DNA from: an uncultured Synergistaceae bacterium
GTDB taxonomy: Bacteria > Synergistota > Synergistia > Synergistales > Aminobacteriaceae
Assembly: GCA_937870605.1 (NCBI GenBank)
Contig: CALMZW010000372.1
Location: forward strand, 1-14,619
DNA length: 14,619 nt
Direction of reading: 5' to 3'
Positions 13,934 through 14,619 of this stretch are shown piece by piece (positions within the stretch are counted from its first letter, which is position 1; each line of letters opens with the position of its first letter). The notes beneath the pieces were generated by a model, which was not told where the DNA came from, did no database searches, and was given only the letters and a program-made list of their open reading frames with translations. Both the position numbers and the translations under genes were made by a program.

Positions 13934-14619
13934 TCTTCCACAACGCCTCTTTTCTTTTTCATTCCTGGTGCGCCGCGCAAAAAACGAAACCCGGCCGATA
14001 CGGACGACGGAGAAAGCCCCGTCTTCTTCGAGAGCGACAGGACGCCGTAGCCCGCATGCGCGTGAAGAATCGAAAAATCTCTGGAAGAAAGCGCCCATGG
14101 GCCTCTCGCGGAATTACGCGCAAGCAGCGCCGAGAGCGACTCGGCCCGGGCGAATTCTCCGAAGCACGGATGATACGGACCTTCCGGGACGGAGCGATGA
14201 AGGGATTCGGTTTCGATCAATCCGACACGCTGCAACGAGAAGCCCAGATCCCGGGCCGCGACAATCATGGCGGACGTCCAGGCGATCGCCCGAGGCACGT
14301 CGAGCTGTTCGTACGCGCCGCGTGAGCGAAGCGCCTCCAGTTCGGTTCCGGGAAGGACAAGCGTCGGGTAGATCCGGAGCGCCATTCCCCTCGGGCCCTT
14401 GACGGACGCCAGCAGACGGAGATCCCGAAGGGAGCTTTCCATGCTCTGCCCCGGCAGGCCGATCATGAGCTGGACGCCTGTCGTCAGCCCCGCGTCGAGA
14501 AGACGCGACACGGCCGACAACGCCTCTTTTTCGCCGTACCCGCGCCTGCACGTTGCGAGCACCTCGTCATCGAGCGAGGAGATTCCGAGTTCCACCATCG
14601 ATATGGGAAAGGGCGAGAG
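13930..14619 (-). CDS. radical-SAM protein of the Elp3-like family (COG1243 type), 5' end cut
   Basis: The last 229 residues of a longer gene; the frame is open to the window edge, so the N-terminal CxxxCxxC cluster is not seen. The visible part has the late barrel motifs of the family: VELGISSLDDEVLATCRRGYG, GLTTGVQLMIGLPGQ, and LRIYPTLVLPGTELEALRSRGAY, the last typical of bacterial Elp3-like proteins found near rnc-smc-ftsY in Firmicutes. The C-terminus ends GMKKKRGVVEE. It overlaps ybaK by four bases. No acetyltransferase domain follows, so it is not a full Elp3. The substrate is unknown; a tRNA or ribosome link is inferred from context only. Confidence 0.85.
   Translation of the reverse strand, partial: LSPFPISMVELGISSLDDEVLATCRRGYGEKEALSAVSRLLDAGLTTGVQLMIGLPGQSMESSLRDLRLLASVKGPRGMALRIYPTLVLPGTELEALRSRGAYEQLDVPRAIAWTSAMIVAARDLGFSLQRVGLIETESLHRSVPEGPYHPCFGEFARAESLSALLARNSARGPWALSSRDFSILHAHAGYGVLSLSKKTGLSPSSVSAGFRFLRGAPGMKKKRGVVEE

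Overview
The window looks like ordinary core chromosome of a high-GC bacterium. I infer a member of Synergistota or a close relative. The reasons are a ctsR-clpC pair with no mcsA/mcsB between the genes, a TrmD fused to a second SPOUT methyltransferase domain, a ylxM-ffh-rpsP-khpA-rimM-trmD-rplS operon, and high GC with housekeeping promoters close to consensus. No mobile element, CRISPR array or phage gene was seen, and no stretch above 300 bases lacks a gene.

Region 1 (1-3383, minus strand) holds clpC (3' end cut by the window edge), ctsR and plsY. A near-consensus promoter (TTGACT, 17 bp, TACAAT) lies directly upstream of ctsR. A 15/17 match to the CtsR operator covers its -35 box, and both overlap the plsY stop codon, so the heat-shock operon looks self-repressed. 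Region 2 (3465-6889, minus) holds a terminator, a divergent RelA/SpoT-synthetase-like protein that appears to lack the catalytic acidic residues, and a large membrane-anchored TPR protein with an acidic tetrapeptide-repeat N-terminus. Region 3 (7003-11634, minus) is the translation and secretion operon, started by a perfect TTGACA-17-TATAAT promoter: ylxM, ffh, rpsP, khpA, rimM, trmD fusion, rplS. After it comes a tRNA-Leu with anticodon AAG, which has its own strong promoter and terminator. Region 4 (11660-13444, plus) is a divergent two-gene unit: a LUD-domain protein with a four-cysteine motif, and an asparaginase-family protein whose catalytic threonines appear to be replaced. Its terminator hairpin sits inside the 3' end of the convergent ybaK-like gene. 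Region 5 (13400-14619, minus) is that YbaK-type deacylase, overlapping by ATGA the end of a radical-SAM (Elp3-like) gene that runs off the window.

I found no strong candidate for a wholly new multi-gene system. The most unusual items are the two apparent pseudoenzymes (RelA/SpoT-like and asparaginase-like), the tRNA-Leu(AAG), which would need wobble-A deamination, the double-SPOUT TrmD, and the overlap of terminator and coding sequence at ybaK. Family calls and residue comparisons were made by eye and from memory, without alignment software.
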